The notes: generated from the letters alone by a model not told the origin. A stretch of 64,000 nucleotides of DNA from JAHFJU01 sp964354865 (GCA_964354865.1 CAYHBN010000001.1:1-64000); one strand, 5' to 3'; shown: positions 8,720-20,177, counted from the stretch's first letter. Made by a program: numbers and translations.

Positions 8720-9118
8720 CTACACCTTCACTGGCGCTGAATCACGACGTCTATCTTCACGCCACAGAGGATTCAAGTGATAATTATCAGGATTTCGACC
8801 CTCTCCACCTCCACGTTTTTTAGGTGTCTCAATTTTGGGTTCACATGAGAAGTTTCCTTCACCATCACTAATAAGCTTGCCATGACAGTTCTTTCTCATC
8901 TCTTCAAGAGAATTCGGATCACGTTGATGCCTCTCAGCGGGCTCAGGCAAAACACTCGATTTTGGAATCATCGAAATACTCGCGCCAATTACCCCTAGAA
9001 AGACAAGCGCCGCAATTGCATCTCTCACAGGAACTTGAACACTACCAATCGCGAGCATTGATGGTCGCGGATGATTATCTGCAGAAGAGATGCTCAATTT
9101 TGTTCTTTCTATACCCAT
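8720..9118 (-). CDS. Hypothetical single-pass membrane protein, 132 aa
   Basis: I do not recognise a family. One hydrophobic helix lies at about residues 31-50 (VRDAIAALVFLGVIGASIS). A polar, charged C-terminal half follows with two cysteines (NCHGK and SCEP) that could form a disulfide if outside the cell. It is convergent with the PriA-like gene. Small size and low complexity make the call less certain than its neighbours. Confidence 0.55.
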   Translation of the reverse strand: MGIERTKLSISSADNHPRPSMLAIGSVQVPVRDAIAALVFLGVIGASISMIPKSSVLPEPAERHQRDPNSLEEMRKNCHGKLISDGEGNFSCEPKIETPKKRGGGEGRNPDNYHLNPLWREDRRRDSAPVKV

Positions 9119-9190
9119 ATGAGCTAGAATGCAATATAGGCTATTTATTTAATTTGTCAAGCTATTTGCTTGCTAAAAACATTCTGAAAC

Positions 9191-9219
9191 TTACCTTATC
9201 CGAGGCATTTTACTACACT
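9191..9219 (+). promoter_or_regulatory. Putative promoter of trpS
   Basis: TTACCT (9191-9196), 17-base spacer, TACACT (9214-9219). The trpS ATG at 9228 is only 8 bases after the -10, consistent with a leaderless transcript. Confidence 0.55.
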
Positions 9220-9227
9220 AGCCGAGT

Positions 9228-10199
9228 ATGAGAATTTTATCTGGCATGCAGCCATCGGGCAAAGCCCACATTGGCAACTATTTAGGAGCAATGCGACAGC
9301 ACGTTGCAATGCAAAACGAGGGCGATTGTTTTTACTTTTTGGCTAATTATCATGCACTTACTACCATTCGCGATAGTGCTCGATTGAAAGAATTAACCTT
9401 TGATCTTGCGGTCGATTATTTGGCGCTCGGCATCGATCCTACAAAAACGACGTTTTTTATGCAGAGCGATGTTCCCGAACTTACCGAACTTACATGGATA
9501 TTCGATACCATTAGTCCCGTAGGTCTTCTCGAACGAGCACACGCCTGGAAAGACGCAAAACAGAAAGGGAAAAAAGATATGACCGTGGGACTCTTCAATT
9601 ATCCTGTATTAATGGCATGCGATATTTTAATATATAGCCCGGACAAAGTTCCCGTTGGCCAAGACCAAAAACAACACGTCGAAATTACCAACGATATCGC
9701 CGGCTACTTTAACAACACGTTCGGCGAAACATTTAAACAAGTTGAAGTCGTCATAAAAGAAGATGTCGCCGTGGTACCTGGTACCGACGGACAAAAAATG
9801 AGCAAGAGCTATGGCAATACCATCGACATATTTACCGACGAAGCGACACTTAAAAAACAGGTGATGGGTATTAAGACCGATTCACTTGGCGTTGCCGATC
9901 CAAAAAATCCAAATGAGTGTATTCCGTTTCAACTCCTCTCTCATTTTGCCTCGCCAGAAATCGTTAAAAGTGTTGAAGAAAAATTACGAAATGGAGGCTT
10001 CGGATACGGTGATTTAAAAAAACAACTTCTCGAGACACTTCTTGCCTACTTTGCCGATGCACGTGCGCGTAGAGCTGAACTATTAAAAAATCCAAGCTAC
10101 GTTCATGACGTACTCGCGCAGGGGGGTAAAAAAGCTCGCGCAGTCGCACAAACAAAAATGGCAGAGGTAAGAAAAAAAGTTGGCCTTGACCTGTTATAA
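9228..10199 (+). CDS. trpS: Tryptophanyl-tRNA synthetase
   Basis: A 323-residue class I aminoacyl-tRNA synthetase, normal length for bacterial TrpRS. The HIGH-type signature is HIGN at residues 14-17 and the KMSKS loop is present near residue 190 (KMSKSYGN). It charges tRNA-Trp with tryptophan using ATP in the cytoplasm. The start is fixed by the N-terminus beginning just before the first strand (MRILSGMQPSGKAHIGN), as in the family. pyrG follows 21 bases later on the same strand and is probably co-transcribed. Confidence 0.97.
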   Translation: MRILSGMQPSGKAHIGNYLGAMRQHVAMQNEGDCFYFLANYHALTTIRDSARLKELTFDLAVDYLALGIDPTKTTFFMQSDVPELTELTWIFDTISPVGLLERAHAWKDAKQKGKKDMTVGLFNYPVLMACDILIYSPDKVPVGQDQKQHVEITNDIAGYFNNTFGETFKQVEVVIKEDVAVVPGTDGQKMSKSYGNTIDIFTDEATLKKQVMGIKTDSLGVADPKNPNECIPFQLLSHFASPEIVKSVEEKLRNGGFGYGDLKKQLLETLLAYFADARARRAELLKNPSYVHDVLAQGGKKARAVAQTKMAEVRKKVGLDLL

Positions 10200-11840
<1,641 letters not shown>

Positions 11841-11857
11841 AATCCATATTAGTAGAT

Positions 11858-13282
11858 ATGCGATACCACTACATAGCCTTGAGTCAAGACTCTCGTGAGT
11901 TAAGCGGGATTATTGAAGCTGCCGATGAGCCACAGGCACGAGTAAAACTCAATGAGTTAGGCATGTCTGTCGTCTCGCTCACCGTGGTGAATGAAGATGT
12001 TCCGCTTGTGGCGAAAAATGCCGGAGAACCAGGTACAAAAGTGGCCTCGCCGCTTTTTGAATTTGAAGCGTTTGATCAAAATAATAAAAAAGTTGTTGGC
12101 ACCATTGCCGCGCAAGATGACTTACGCGCATTCACACGGTTATTGAATGAATATCGACTTTCTGTTTACTACATTGCAAATAGCACACTCGACTCTGCGA
12201 GCAAGAAAAAAGCCCGCACCCTCGGTACTGCCGAGTTGCAAACAAGGTATGATAAAGAAAAAACTGTGAGCAACACACCGAAGAGCAGCATGCTTTCTCT
12301 TCAGTCAAATGATAAAAATAATCAAGCAGCTGCAGCTGATGAAGCTGCAAAAAACGAGGCTGAAAAAAATCAGCTTGTTAAAATTGTTGACGAAACAATT
12401 GCACGTATAAATGTTTTCTTACAGACAAATGGAGCACTTATTAAACAAGAAGAACGAGATATAATTACGAGTGACATAAATCAACTATTGCGTATTAAAG
12501 ACTCTTCTAATCTTGAACACACAAAAGCTACGTGTGAAAAAATGCTTTCGCATATTCAGAAACAAGAGCTCTTTATTAACGAAAGAGAAAAAATCAAAGA
12601 AAGCGCTCAACTGAAACTCGAAACAAGTAAGCTTCTCGACGAACTCAATGCAGGTAGTCTGCAAAAGTCGATTTATATAAATGACATTATCTCTAAATGG
12701 GCCAAAAATCCTTTATTTAAATACATAGCCTCAATTTTTCAAACGTGGTTTCCGCCCCTGACCGATGTCATGAGAGATAAAAAAGCCCAGATTGCAACCA
12801 CTCAAAGTCACATTGTTACCTATACAAAAACCCTCATCTTTGGCTCATCGACAGCATTACGAGCTGAAGCCTGGGAATCAATCAAATCACTTCGCACCCA
12901 AAAAAAACGACTTCAACTTGAATTTAAAGCACTTGTTTATGAAGAGTCGCGCATTTTTGAAGCACATTCACAGATTGACAAAAAACAAGATTCAATGGCT
13001 TACGGCTCTCTCTCGGGTTTTTTGATGAGTTTTTACCTTGTCACTTACTTTTTGAGTTTTCCTTTTACAATAAAGAAGAATCCACTATCTGCGACTTTTC
13101 CCGATAGCATCTTTTTTTATGGGACAACATATATTAAGGCACTAACGCTAGTGCTTTTTATGTATTATTGCGTGAAAACTTTCTTTAGCCAAAACCCCCG
13201 CTATAATAACGCAGTCGCAAAATCTATAGGCTCTGTATTGGCTGCAGCCTGTTATCTACTTATTGCGGTGAACCTCTTTTAA
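11858..13282 (+). CDS. Membrane protein with two T2SF N-terminal-like modules
   Basis: A 474-residue protein. Residues 1-43 (YHYIALSQDSRELSGIIEA...) and 66-106 (FEFEAFDQNNKKVVGTIAA...) are two copies of the short beta-alpha module found at the N-terminus of GspF/PilC platform proteins. The T2SF membrane core does not follow. Instead there is a linker with an Ala-rich stretch, a long charged helical/coiled region at about 165-375, and three hydrophobic segments in the last 90 residues. The role is unknown; the N-terminal modules suggest contact with a pilus or secretion ATPase. It lies 17 bases after pyrG and 4 bases before the Lgt-like gene. Confidence 0.75.
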   Translation: MRYHYIALSQDSRELSGIIEAADEPQARVKLNELGMSVVSLTVVNEDVPLVAKNAGEPGTKVASPLFEFEAFDQNNKKVVGTIAAQDDLRAFTRLLNEYRLSVYYIANSTLDSASKKKARTLGTAELQTRYDKEKTVSNTPKSSMLSLQSNDKNNQAAAADEAAKNEAEKNQLVKIVDETIARINVFLQTNGALIKQEERDIITSDINQLLRIKDSSNLEHTKATCEKMLSHIQKQELFINEREKIKESAQLKLETSKLLDELNAGSLQKSIYINDIISKWAKNPLFKYIASIFQTWFPPLTDVMRDKKAQIATTQSHIVTYTKTLIFGSSTALRAEAWESIKSLRTQKKRLQLEFKALVYEESRIFEAHSQIDKKQDSMAYGSLSGFLMSFYLVTYFLSFPFTIKKNPLSATFPDSIFFYGTTYIKALTLVLFMYYCVKTFFSQNPRYNNAVAKSIGSVLAAACYLLIAVNLF

Positions 13283-13286
13283 TTCC

Positions 13287-14156
13287 ATGTATCCCATTCT
13301 GTTCGAACTTGGTTCGGTAATCATTTACTCACTGTGGTTTTTCGTGACTATTGGATTCATCGTGGGCTCAATAGTTTTTACAAATTTATGTAAGCGCAAT
13401 CGTGTCGCTATTTCGCTCTTTACGGACAACGCGTTCAGTATCTTTCTTACCGGTCTTTTGTTCGGAAGAATAACGTATGTGCTCTTTCATTGGAGTTCAT
13501 TCTTTTTTTCATATGATGTTCAAGAATTTTTAGGATTACTAGGCATCTGGGACAAAGGAATATCTTTCTGGGGAACAGTCATTGGAGTATTTTTTGCACT
13601 CTATCGAAAAAGAAAAAACACCGAAGAACCACTCTTAGCATTGCTTGATCAACTTGCTCCTGCGCTGCTCGTTGGTATGATGTTCGGTGAATTCGGCGCC
13701 TTCTTAGATGGATCCCTCTATGGAACGCCTACTACACTGACCATTGGTGTGACCTTTAAAAGTGCGTATGTAAAATATATTTCCCCCATTCATCCGACAC
13801 AGCTGTACGCATTAGCATACACGACGATTATTTTACTTTTGACACTACACCTTTTGAAAAAAAGCCGCAGTGCAACAGTTCACGGGATTGTAACAGAAGT
13901 GACCATGACACTCATGAGTGCAGGTATTTTTATAGAAGAATTTTTCAGAGGAGACGATGTATTCACCCTTTTTGGTATTAGAATGGGATTTTATGTAAGT
14001 GCGATTATTTTTATTTTTGGTGTAATACTTTTGAGAAAAAGAATCAAAAATCCCGAGCTATATGACCCCGATGGAGTGCTCTGTTGTGTTACTTCACCTC
14101 TGAAGTCACTGTTGGCGAGGCTGCGCTTGCGCTCAAAGAAGTTGCCGGTTCAATAA
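13287..14156 (+). CDS. lgt: Prolipoprotein diacylglyceryl transferase-like membrane protein
   Basis: 289 residues with about seven hydrophobic segments in the Lgt order. Family-like positions include FGRITYVLFHW, ISFWGTVIG in place of the Lgt HGGLIGG motif, FGEFGAFLDGSLYG and IHPTQLYALAY (HPTQLYE in Lgt), then EEFFRGDD near the end. Lgt attaches a diacylglyceryl group from phosphatidylglycerol to the lipobox Cys of prelipoproteins. The His of the HGGL segment is replaced here, so activity is not assured. It overlaps the convergent PEGA-like gene by 68 bases at the 3' end. Confidence 0.8.
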   Translation: MYPILFELGSVIIYSLWFFVTIGFIVGSIVFTNLCKRNRVAISLFTDNAFSIFLTGLLFGRITYVLFHWSSFFFSYDVQEFLGLLGIWDKGISFWGTVIGVFFALYRKRKNTEEPLLALLDQLAPALLVGMMFGEFGAFLDGSLYGTPTTLTIGVTFKSAYVKYISPIHPTQLYALAYTTIILLLTLHLLKKSRSATVHGIVTEVTMTLMSAGIFIEEFFRGDDVFTLFGIRMGFYVSAIIFIFGVILLRKRIKNPELYDPDGVLCCVTSPLKSLLARLRLRSKKLPVQ

Positions 14157-15444
14157 TCGTATTAATTATTTCAGAGATGCTCGATGATCCTTTATTCAGA
14201 GGATCAAAGTTAAGCGTGAGTTCTTTCTTCTGACTCGTTGTTAACCACGAGAATCCATTATTTTTGCTTAAAAGATAGGGTTCATCAAGAGTATCAATTA
14301 CAAGGCAAGACTCTCCCCATTGATCGCATACAGAGAGCGTATTTGTTCCATTTACCAAGAGAAGCCAAAAAGTATCACCCAATCTTCTTACCAAAGAAGC
14401 GTGTTCAAAAATCGGCGCTGATTGAAAATGCTGATATGTTTTTTTCTTCAAATCCATAAGAACCAATTCCCCATCTTGAATAAACTGAAAACTATCATCT
14501 TCATCGATAAGTGCGGCGCTTGCTATATCGCTAAAAAGTTTTTCACCACGAGCATCAGCTACCAGTATAGAAGAGACTGATTTTATGTTTTTTTCATTAG
14601 TCCTATCTTCTACAACAAGAGTAAAAAGGTAGTTTGATTTACCGCGTTGAACATCGGTGATTGCGGTTAATTCGTATGGCGCAGCTATCGTTAATGGCTT
14701 AGCAAAGTCAGTCTCTGAATCAGCTGAAGATTCTATAAGAGTTAATTCGCCCTCATCATTAATTACAAAGAGCGTTTCTTCAAACTCAAACATATCGCGA
14801 ATTTCTGCCAGCTTCACCAGATTTTTTTTATCTGTTACTGCCCATACTACTGAATCGGTGCCCAAGACAAAAAGCGTTTCATTAACATATGCAAACTTTT
14901 TAATTTTTTTAATGGTAAAAGGACTTTTGAGAATGAAAGTTGATTTCTCTAAAGCTTCGCCGCGATTAAAAATGTGCACGGTTAATGATTTTTTATCAGC
15001 ATCTATACCAAAAAGGTGAGACTGATTACTCCTGAGGTCAGTAAAAACTTTCGAAGTCTCTTCATCTTTTCTCAAAATATCAGTCGAGGTAGAAATTCCA
15101 GTACTCGGAATCAACCACGGTCTCCCCAGCCTAATCAATTCATCCGCTTTGAGAAAAATCGATTTTTGCCAGGTGTGAAAGCCATCTTGTGAAAGTGCAA
15201 CGGTATACGAACCGGGCACGAGCCTAAGCTCGTTCTGTGCAGGAATTTGTGGTTGACCATCGAGAGATTGATTAAAATCAGACATAGAACCGTCGAAAAG
15301 AATCACACTTTTTCTCACAATTTGCTGAGAAGAAGTATCAAACTGATATCCATACACAAAAAAGATGGCGATGACCAACGTTATAACAAAAACAACAACA
15401 GTACCAATTCTCAAAACTTTGGCTTGGGCTTCGCCTCCATTCAT
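14089..15444 (-). CDS. PEGA-like domain membrane protein with beta-propeller-like region
   Basis: A 451-residue protein with one N-terminal membrane helix (about residues 11-32), then a PEGA-like module (LRLVPGSYTVALSQDGFHTWQ, about residues 73-93). The remaining 330 residues are repeated beta-strand stretches (FAYVNETLFVLGTDSVVWAV and similar) suggesting an extracytoplasmic propeller. Such proteins are common in CPR genomes, and their function is not established. The Ser/Thr-rich C-terminus overlaps the Lgt-like gene on the other strand. It lies 11 bases downstream of greA on the same strand. Confidence 0.75.
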   Translation of the reverse strand: MNGGEAQAKVLRIGTVVVFVITLVIAIFFVYGYQFDTSSQQIVRKSVILFDGSMSDFNQSLDGQPQIPAQNELRLVPGSYTVALSQDGFHTWQKSIFLKADELIRLGRPWLIPSTGISTSTDILRKDEETSKVFTDLRSNQSHLFGIDADKKSLTVHIFNRGEALEKSTFILKSPFTIKKIKKFAYVNETLFVLGTDSVVWAVTDKKNLVKLAEIRDMFEFEETLFVINDEGELTLIESSADSETDFAKPLTIAAPYELTAITDVQRGKSNYLFTLVVEDRTNEKNIKSVSSILVADARGEKLFSDIASAALIDEDDSFQFIQDGELVLMDLKKKTYQHFQSAPIFEHASLVRRLGDTFWLLLVNGTNTLSVCDQWGESCLVIDTLDEPYLLSKNNGFSWLTTSQKKELTLNFDPLNKGSSSISEIINTIIEPATSLSASAASPTVTSEVK

Positions 15445-15455
15445 AGATGTTGGGC

Positions 15456-15959
15456 TTATTTAATCTTAATGATCTTGTATTCGATCAAACCAGCTGGAGC
15501 TGATACTTTTACAATATCACCGGTCTTTCTTTCAAGAAGAGCTTTTCCAACAGGAGATACATTTGAGACTTTATGCTGTATAGGATCAGCTTCAGTCGAA
15601 CCAACGATAGTATATTCTTCTTCGTCTGATTTTTTATTCGACATGTTTTGAATCACAACCGTTGAACCAAGTTGTACGCTTGCGGCTTTGTGACTTGAGC
15701 TGTCAATAATTTTTGCGTATTTGATCTTCTCCTCTATTTCAATAATTCGGCCTTCAACAAAAGCTTGCTCATTTTTAGCCTCTTCGTACTCAGCGTTTTC
15801 AGAGAGATCTCCGTAACTGATTGCTTCTTTAAGGCGTTCAGCTACCTCGACACGTTTAACATCTTTAAGATTTGTAAGTTCTTCTTTAAGTTTTTCGAGA
15901 CCTTCTTTCGTTACTAAAATGAATTTGTCATCTGATATTGTTGCTTGTGAATCTTGCAT
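15456..15959 (-). CDS. greA: Transcription elongation factor GreA
   Basis: 167 residues. The N-terminal coiled coil carries the signature VAERLKEAISYGDLSENAEY, with the Asp/Glu tip that enters the RNA polymerase secondary channel and stimulates cleavage of backtracked RNA. The C-terminal FKBP-like domain (residues 90-165) is complete. The first 12 residues are an extension before the usual start. It follows rpoD by 58 bases; the spacer is very CT-rich on the coding strand and shows no Shine-Dalgarno sequence. Confidence 0.95.
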   Translation of the reverse strand: MQDSQATISDDKFILVTKEGLEKLKEELTNLKDVKRVEVAERLKEAISYGDLSENAEYEEAKNEQAFVEGRIIEIEEKIKYAKIIDSSSHKAASVQLGSTVVIQNMSNKKSDEEEYTIVGSTEADPIQHKVSNVSPVGKALLERKTGDIVKVSAPAGLIEYKIIKIK

Positions 15960-16017
15960 GGGAGGGAGAGTTAGAGATTTAGGGAGTCAGAGAACTAGAG
16001 AGAGAGTTCTCAGGGAA

Positions 16018-17157
16018 TTAGAGAGCAAGTGGGCGGATTTTAACGCTTTTTGGATGTTCTTTCAACTTTTGTAACACTTTCGCTTCGATCTGACGAATGC
16101 GTTCGCGAGTAACACGAAATTCCTGGCCGACCTCTTCAAGGGTATGGCCAACACCATCTTTTAAGCCAAAGCGCATTTCTATAATCTTTTTCTCACGAGG
16201 AGAAAGATACTGAAGCATTTCGTGAATATACTCTTTAATCAATTGGCGGTTTGTCGCTTCTGCAGGTGATAATGCCTCGTCGTCTTCAATAAAGTCACCT
16301 AGTTTCGAGTCTTCTTCGGTACCAACCGGCGCTTCGAGAGAAACGATATCTTGAGAAATTTTCAAAATGTGACGAACTTTCTTTTCGTCCATATCCATTT
16401 CAGCAGCGAGCTCTTCTACAAGCGGTTCACGACCAAGTTCTTGTACCAAGCGGCGCTGTGCGTGCGTGAGCTTATTGATAGTCTCAACCATATGAACCGG
16501 AATACGAATGGTTCGTGCTTGATCGGCAATAGCACGAGTAATAGCCTGACGAATCCACCATGTTGCATAGGTAGAAAATTTAAAACCACGATCTGGATCG
16601 AACTTTTCAACGGCTCTAAACAAACCAATATTCCCCTCTTGAATAAGATCCAAGAAAGAAAGTCCACGGCCGATATATTTCTTTGCGATAGAAACAACCA
16701 AACGAAGGTTAGCCTCAGCCAACTTTTGCTTTGCAGATTGGTCATTTTTGCGAATACGTTTTGCAAGTTCAATTTCTTCTTTTGCATTCAACAGTTTCAC
16801 CTTTCCGATTTCGCACAAATACATACGAATAGAATCATTTGCGATTTCTGATAATTCGGCGGTTGCTTTTACCGGATCTTCAACTGGTTCCTCCACATCT
16901 TGATCACCACCTTCATCTTTCCAAATCATGCTGTCTTTTACATCGAGAACTTCGATGCCAAGCTCCATGAAAAGGGTATACAGCTCATCTAAAAGAACCA
17001 CATTTGCTTCGAGGTTGGGGACTGCTTTTAATAACTCTTGTTGAGTTACGAATTTCTGTTCTCTACCTTTTTTAATGAGTTCTTGAACTGCTTTAGGGAA
17101 ACGTGCGAGTTGTTCGTCACTAGGACCAGAGATAAACTTCTTAATTTTTTTAGCCAT
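16018..17157 (-). CDS. rpoD: RNA polymerase primary sigma factor (sigma-70)
   Basis: 379 residues. Regions in order: a short region 1.1-like N-terminus (about residues 10-80), region 1.2 ([16 protein letters not shown]), region 2 with the highly conserved [17 protein letters not shown] and [13 protein letters not shown], region 3, and the region 4 HTH ([20 protein letters not shown]) that reads the -35 box. It directs housekeeping promoters. The gene follows dnaG by 6 bases and precedes greA, an arrangement like the macromolecular-synthesis operon. The promoters in this window suggest this factor relies strongly on the extended -10. Confidence 0.97.
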   Translation of the reverse strand: MAKKIKKFISGPSDEQLARFPKAVQELIKKGREQKFVTQQELLKAVPNLEANVVLLDELYTLFMELGIEVLDVKDSMIWKDEGGDQDVEEPVEDPVKATAELSEIANDSIRMYLCEIGKVKLLNAKEEIELAKRIRKNDQSAKQKLAEANLRLVVSIAKKYIGRGLSFLDLIQEGNIGLFRAVEKFDPDRGFKFSTYATWWIRQAITRAIADQARTIRIPVHMVETINKLTHAQRRLVQELGREPLVEELAAEMDMDEKKVRHILKISQDIVSLEAPVGTEEDSKLGDFIEDDEALSPAEATNRQLIKEYIHEMLQYLSPREKKIIEMRFGLKDGVGHTLEEVGQEFRVTRERIRQIEAKVLQKLKEHPKSVKIRPLAL

Positions 17158-17163
17158 AGAGAG

Positions 17164-19041
17164 TTACGTGTGAATTGAAAGTCTGTGTTCGTACGAGAGC
17201 AAGTGTTCGTACTCTGCAAGTATCTGCTCCTTTTGCTCGTTGCTAGGAGAGGTTCTCAAGTTGTTAAGGTACTGCGCTTTTTGCTGTGATACGTATGAAC
17301 GAGCAAGTTGGAGAGCAATCGCAACCACTTCTTGTGCGGCGTCGTGCTCACTGAGCGTGCGTTCGGCATCGCTCTGCATTTGTTCTACGTACAACATCAA
17401 CATGTCTGCGCGTGCTTTAATCGCTTGTGCAGGCTCAATTTGCCCACCCGAGCATTGATTATACTGATCAAGAAGCCACCTGTAAACACTTTGAAGCTCC
17501 GGGTCAAGAAAAATTTCTGGAGTCACCATCTGATTGATAAGACTAAGACTAGAAGGATATGTCAACAGAAGTCCGAGTAAATACTCACTCTTTTGCATTT
17601 TTTTTTCGTCTTTTTGCGCAGCCGTACGAGTATCAGGAGGAGGTACTGCTCGATCACCATGTGGTTCCTGTTTTTTCGAAAAAGCATAACTACCTCGACG
17701 ATCACCGGCAAATTGCGTTTCAGTTTTTGAATCTCGGTGCGATCGCTTATATTGCTGCAACTCGTTATAAAGGGCATCAACCGAAACCAATAATTTTGAA
17801 GAAGCTTGCTTAATCCACTCATCGACAAACAGTGGGCTCTGCACGCGTGCAATAAAAGCGACAAGCGCCTGAGCGGCGGTAACGCGTTGATCGAGCCGCT
17901 CCGTGCCATAAATCGTGGCAAAATACTCAATTAAAAAATCTGACATCTGTTTTGGCTTTTGAATTGCATCAATAAATAACTGTGGATTTTTCGTACACAT
18001 TTCATCGGGGTCTTTTGCCAAGTCATCCCACACCGCAACTGCAATGTTAAAACCTAACGGTAGCGCTAAATCGAAGGCTCGGAGTGTAGCCTGTTTGCCT
18101 GCTGAATCGGCATCGAAAGAAAATATTAAAGTATCGGTGTGTCTTTTAATAAGTTCAAGATGCTCTTGTGTAAAGGCCGTGCCACTCGTCGCAACGACGT
18201 TATGAACACCTGCTTGGTACGCCGCAATCATATCCATATATCCTTCTACAAAAACGACTGAACCGGCGGTACGAATCGCATTTTTTGCCTCGAAAAATCC
18301 ATATAAAATACTACTCTTATGATAAATCGGCGTTTCGGGCGAATTTAAATATTTTGGCTCGTCTTCTTTAGAAAGGGCACGACCACCAAACGCACAGACT
18401 TTGCCCAGCGGAGTCGAAATAGGAAACATCAAACGATTTCTAAATCGATCGAAGTGCACAGAGTTATCGGTGTTTCGCGAGAGCACAAGACCCGAAAGCT
18501 CGCACTCGTCTTTAGAAAATCCTTCTTTAATAAGGAGCCGATACAGGGCATCGCTATTACCCGTCGCCGGTGCATACCCAAGGTGAAAGTTTTTAATTGT
18601 TTCTTCACTCACACCGCGCGCCTGAATGTATGAAAGCGCATGAGAACCAACGGGACTTCGCAGCTGTTCTTCAAAAAAATACTGCGCTATTTCGTGCATT
18701 TCGATAAATCTATCTTTCTGTGATTTTTGTTCACGGATTTTTTCGCGCTGCTCATGAGAAACCGATGGCAACTCAACATGGGCTTTTTCAGCCAACATTT
18801 TGAGCGCTTCGACAAATTCTATTCCCTCAATTTCTTGTACAAATTTAAAGTGATCACCACCTTTTCGACAACCAAAACAATACGCAAGCTGCTTTTCGGT
18901 ACTCACATAAAAACTCGGGCTTCTCTCGCTGTGAAATGGGCATAATCCTTTAAAATTTCGCCCCACTTTTTTAAGCTGCACATACTGAGCAACGAGGTCT
19001 TCAATGGGCAGACGATTTTTAATCTCTTGAACGTGATCCAT
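17164..19041 (-). CDS. dnaG: DNA primase
   Basis: I place the start at ATG 19041 (MDHVQEIKNRLPIEDLV), the usual DnaG N-terminus; the frame is open for 64 more codons upstream but that stretch overlaps the preceding gene and is not primase-like. The 625-residue protein has the CHC2 zinc ribbon (CPFH...CFGC), the RNA polymerase core, and a TOPRIM fold with VFVEGYMDMIAA and SFDADSAGKQA. The C-terminal part is divergent, as usual for the helicase-binding domain. It makes RNA primers for replication. The upstream spacer (19042-19124) is CT-rich on the coding strand. Confidence 0.95.
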   Translation of the reverse strand: MDHVQEIKNRLPIEDLVAQYVQLKKVGRNFKGLCPFHSERSPSFYVSTEKQLAYCFGCRKGGDHFKFVQEIEGIEFVEALKMLAEKAHVELPSVSHEQREKIREQKSQKDRFIEMHEIAQYFFEEQLRSPVGSHALSYIQARGVSEETIKNFHLGYAPATGNSDALYRLLIKEGFSKDECELSGLVLSRNTDNSVHFDRFRNRLMFPISTPLGKVCAFGGRALSKEDEPKYLNSPETPIYHKSSILYGFFEAKNAIRTAGSVVFVEGYMDMIAAYQAGVHNVVATSGTAFTQEHLELIKRHTDTLIFSFDADSAGKQATLRAFDLALPLGFNIAVAVWDDLAKDPDEMCTKNPQLFIDAIQKPKQMSDFLIEYFATIYGTERLDQRVTAAQALVAFIARVQSPLFVDEWIKQASSKLLVSVDALYNELQQYKRSHRDSKTETQFAGDRRGSYAFSKKQEPHGDRAVPPPDTRTAAQKDEKKMQKSEYLLGLLLTYPSSLSLINQMVTPEIFLDPELQSVYRWLLDQYNQCSGGQIEPAQAIKARADMLMLYVEQMQSDAERTLSEHDAAQEVVAIALQLARSYVSQQKAQYLNNLRTSPSNEQKEQILAEYEHLLSYEHRLSIHT

Positions 19042-19124
19042 GGGGGGAGAGAGGGAAAAGATGAGCAGAAGCGAAGATCCGAGAGGACAGAGAGGAAAGG
19101 GAACAAAGAGGAGAGAGATTTTTT

Positions 19125-20162
19125 TTATTTTCTTGTGACACGCTTCTGCACCAATCCCATCACCACTGCGATACCGACAAATGCGGCAAGTTTCGTGACT
19201 GTAGAGGGCAAAAACAGGGCAACCGCACCACACAGCATACAGACGACATATATAAAGACAAGCGTTTTGCGTTCACTCAATCCTGCCTCAATAAGACGAT
19301 GATGTAAGTGCGTATAATCACCTTTAAACGGTGACTGCCCCTTCATAATTCGGCGAACAATAACGATCAATGCATCGAGTACCGGAAAACCCATTACCAA
19401 CAATGCCGTCGCCATTTTGCCACCAGCTAATATCGAAATTACGCCGATCATGAATCCTAAAAACATACTGCCGGTATCACCCATTAATAACTTTGGAGGA
19501 GAAAAATCGAAGAACCAAAAAATGAAGGTAGATGCAGCTAAACCAGCGGACAAAATAATGACGAGTGTTTGGTCTACGACGTGAAACTGCTTAAGCGACA
19601 ATATGAGCAACGTCGCAAACGTAATCGTCGAAACGCCCGAGGCAAGCCCAGGAACTCCATCGAGCCAGTTCATGACATTCATAGAAAGTACTAACCACCC
19701 TACAACGAGGGCGGCCGAGAGAAGCCAAATTGTCTGGCCAAAAATTTGAATACTCATACCGTCGAGTAACAGTGGAGCCCCAAAAGGATTTGAAAGCTGT
19801 TGAACCTGTACTCCACCCCACACCACAATCAGCGCTACCATTATCTGAACAGAAAGCCGGAATATGGGTCTTAGGCGAAATCGATCATCGAGAAAGCTAA
19901 CCAAGGTAATGAGTGTGCCAGCGAATAACACTGAAGCAAGCTTCAAACTAATTTCCTCACCCAATTGTTGAACAAAAAAAGTAGTCAACAAAATGACGAC
20001 CGGCAGAAAAACGAGACCAACACTATACGGGATTGGGGCTCGCGAAATGCCGTATTCATGCGGTTTATCGACGAGTCCAAGGCGAGGAAAAAGCTTTCGA
20101 GCAATTTTAATAAGCACGAAAGTCACAACTGCCGAAATGTACGCGATAAGCCAGGGTGACAT
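19125..20162 (-). CDS. WecA/TagO/MraY-like phospho-sugar transferase
   Basis: 345 residues with about ten membrane segments. Diagnostic motifs: SFLDDRFRLRP (DDxx Mg-binding pair), MNVMNWLDGVPGLASG (NxxNxxDGxDGL type), KLLMGDTGSMFLG, and YTHLHHRL, the HIHH-like box of the WecA/TagO/RfbE branch rather than MraY. It should transfer a sugar-1-phosphate from a UDP-sugar to a polyprenyl phosphate on the inner face of the membrane, starting cell-wall or surface-glycan assembly. An extended -10 (TGC-TATACT) ends 6 bases before the ATG. Confidence 0.9.
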   Translation of the reverse strand: MSPWLIAYISAVVTFVLIKIARKLFPRLGLVDKPHEYGISRAPIPYSVGLVFLPVVILLTTFFVQQLGEEISLKLASVLFAGTLITLVSFLDDRFRLRPIFRLSVQIMVALIVVWGGVQVQQLSNPFGAPLLLDGMSIQIFGQTIWLLSAALVVGWLVLSMNVMNWLDGVPGLASGVSTITFATLLILSLKQFHVVDQTLVIILSAGLAASTFIFWFFDFSPPKLLMGDTGSMFLGFMIGVISILAGGKMATALLVMGFPVLDALIVIVRRIMKGQSPFKGDYTHLHHRLIEAGLSERKTLVFIYVVCMLCGAVALFLPSTVTKLAAFVGIAVVMGLVQKRVTRK

Positions 20163-20168
20163 GGGCGA

Positions 20169-20177
20169 AGTATAGCA
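20169..20177 (-). promoter_or_regulatory. Extended -10 promoter of the WecA-like/dnaG/rpoD/greA block
   Basis: Minus strand TGC followed by TATACT (20174-20169). The ATG at 20162 is 6 bases downstream, predicting a leaderless start. Confidence 0.6.

Noticed and set aside
19042..19233. 64-residue N-terminal extension of DnaG
   Set aside because: It overlaps the upstream gene's 3' end and the CT-rich spacer, and DnaG homologues start at MDHVQEIKNRLP.
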